Shown piece by piece: positions 63,371 to 64,000 of a stretch of DNA of 64,000 nucleotides. The position numbers and the translations under genes were made by a program. Under the pieces are notes generated by a model. That model saw only the letters and a list, made by a program, of their open reading frames with translations. It was not told the origin of the DNA and made no database searches. Position 1 is the first letter of the stretch; each line of letters begins with the position of its first letter. The stretch comes from Escherichia hormaechei_A (GTDB lineage: Bacteria > Pseudomonadota > Gammaproteobacteria > Enterobacterales > Enterobacteriaceae): the NCBI GenBank assembly GCA_042434945.1, contig CP170191.1, positions 806,001 through 870,000 of the forward strand. Reading direction: 5' to 3'.

Positions 63371-64000
63371 TTAAATCAGGTGGCTATAAATGAACTGGGC
63401 AATGCTGTCGGTGGTGTTATCACCAATCACAATGTTGGCGCGCGCTTTTACCGCGTCATCGGCGTTGCCCATCGCCACGCCTGTACCAGCGGCTTCCAGC
63501 ATACTGATATCATTAAAGTTATCGCCGAATGCCACGACGTTTTCCATCGACCAACCTTGCGCCTCAACCCATTTCGTCAAACGTTTACCTTTGCTGTTGC
63601 CGCCGCGTGCAATATCAACCTGATCGTGCCAGGACCATTCACACTCCAGTCCCAGTTCATGTTCGACATGCTTACCAAAATGCTGCAATTGCGGCAGGTC
63701 ATCGTGCGTCAGGGCGAACTTCCATACGGCGTTAACTTGTTGCGCCGTTTCAGCCAGAGAAGCGACTTGTGTGAAAGTCGGACGCTGTTCCGGCGGCAGG
63801 GTTTGCGCCCAGTTAGATGTGCGAATGACATGCCCGGTCGGGTGCTCATAGACCATTGCATCATCGACATACATCAGACCGTGAATGTGGTGTTCATTCA
63901 GCATCTCAATGAGTTGCAGGGCTTTAATAACGGGCATTGGGTCCGCTTCCAGCACGGTTTTTGCATGATAATCATACAAATAGGTGCCATTACAGCAAAT
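63371..64000 (-). CDS. ybhA: YbhA, HAD-superfamily phosphatase, 3' part
   Basis: About 209 C-terminal residues of a Cof-type HAD phosphatase (272 residues in K-12; pyridoxal phosphate phosphatase activity reported). The reading frame continues through the window edge (…CCNGTYLYDYHAKT). Cap-domain region and motif IV AFGDNFNDISMLEAAGTGVAMGNA are visible. Motif I lies outside the window. Matches K-12. Confidence 0.93.
   Translation of the reverse strand: MCCNGTYLYDYHAKTVLEADPMPVIKALQLIEMLNEHHIHGLMYVDDAMVYEHPTGHVIRTSNWAQTLPPEQRPTFTQVASLAETAQQVNAVWKFALTHDDLPQLQHFGKHVEHELGLECEWSWHDQVDIARGGNSKGKRLTKWVEAQGWSMENVVAFGDNFNDISMLEAAGTGVAMGNADDAVKARANIVIGDNTTDSIAQFIYSHLI

Overview
The window is an Enterobacteriaceae chromosome segment with the gene order of the Escherichia coli 15.5-18 min region: pgm-potE-speF-kdpEDCBAF-ybfA-phr-ybgI-pxpBCA-nei-gltA-sdhCDAB-sucABCD-mngR/AB-cydABX-ybgEC-tolQRAB-pal-cpoB-tRNA(Lys/Val)-nadA-pnuC-zitB-ybgS-aroG-gpmA-galMKTE-modFE-acrZ-modABC-ybhA. 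Most proteins (Pgm, most of SpeF, KdpA/KdpB, GltA, Sdh, Suc, Cyd, Tol, NadA, AroG, GpmA, Gal, ModABC) match my recollection of E. coli K-12 at or near identity. All comparisons with K-12 here are from memory and need an alignment.

The main observation is that the window is a mosaic. About six stretches (roughly 1.01-1.34, 4.37-9.30, 13.3-19.64, 35.7-37.16, 49.35-51.2 and 58.0-60.0 kb) encode the same orthologues, but with proteins only moderately similar to K-12, visibly G+C-richer DNA, and a different class of REP element. They look like DNA from another enterobacterial genus (Enterobacter-like is my guess). Several edges fall inside genes, giving chimeric potE, speF, kdpB, gltA, mngB, pnuC and modE. 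The K-12 genes I would expect at these places (ybfP/ybfG, rhsC, dtpD, abrB, the ybgOPQD fimbrial genes) are absent. This is what homologous replacement by a donor lacking those insertions would produce. A chimeric assembly is the alternative.

A second theme is gene disruption confined to dispensable genes. mngR carries four 1-bp indels, mngA two frameshifts, mngB a nonsense codon, pnuC three 1-bp indels and galM one. A further single-base loss removes the stop codon apparently shared by convergent pnuC and zitB. The TCA-cycle, cytochrome bd, Tol-Pal, nadA, aroG, gpmA and mod genes are all intact.

Functionally the window covers acid/polyamine adaptation (SpeFL-SpeF-PotE), high-affinity K+ uptake (Kdp), DNA repair (Phr, Nei), 5-oxoproline recycling (PxpBCA), the central TCA block with its 3'-UTR sRNA SdhX, mannosylglycerate use (broken), microaerobic respiration (CydABX), the envelope Tol-Pal machine, a tRNA operon with rtT-like spacer repeats, NAD synthesis, zinc efflux, aromatic biosynthesis, galactose catabolism and molybdate uptake. 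Recognisable control sites include CRP, FNR, NadR, TyrR, Fur, GalR/GalS, ModE and a KdpE-type T-rich site.
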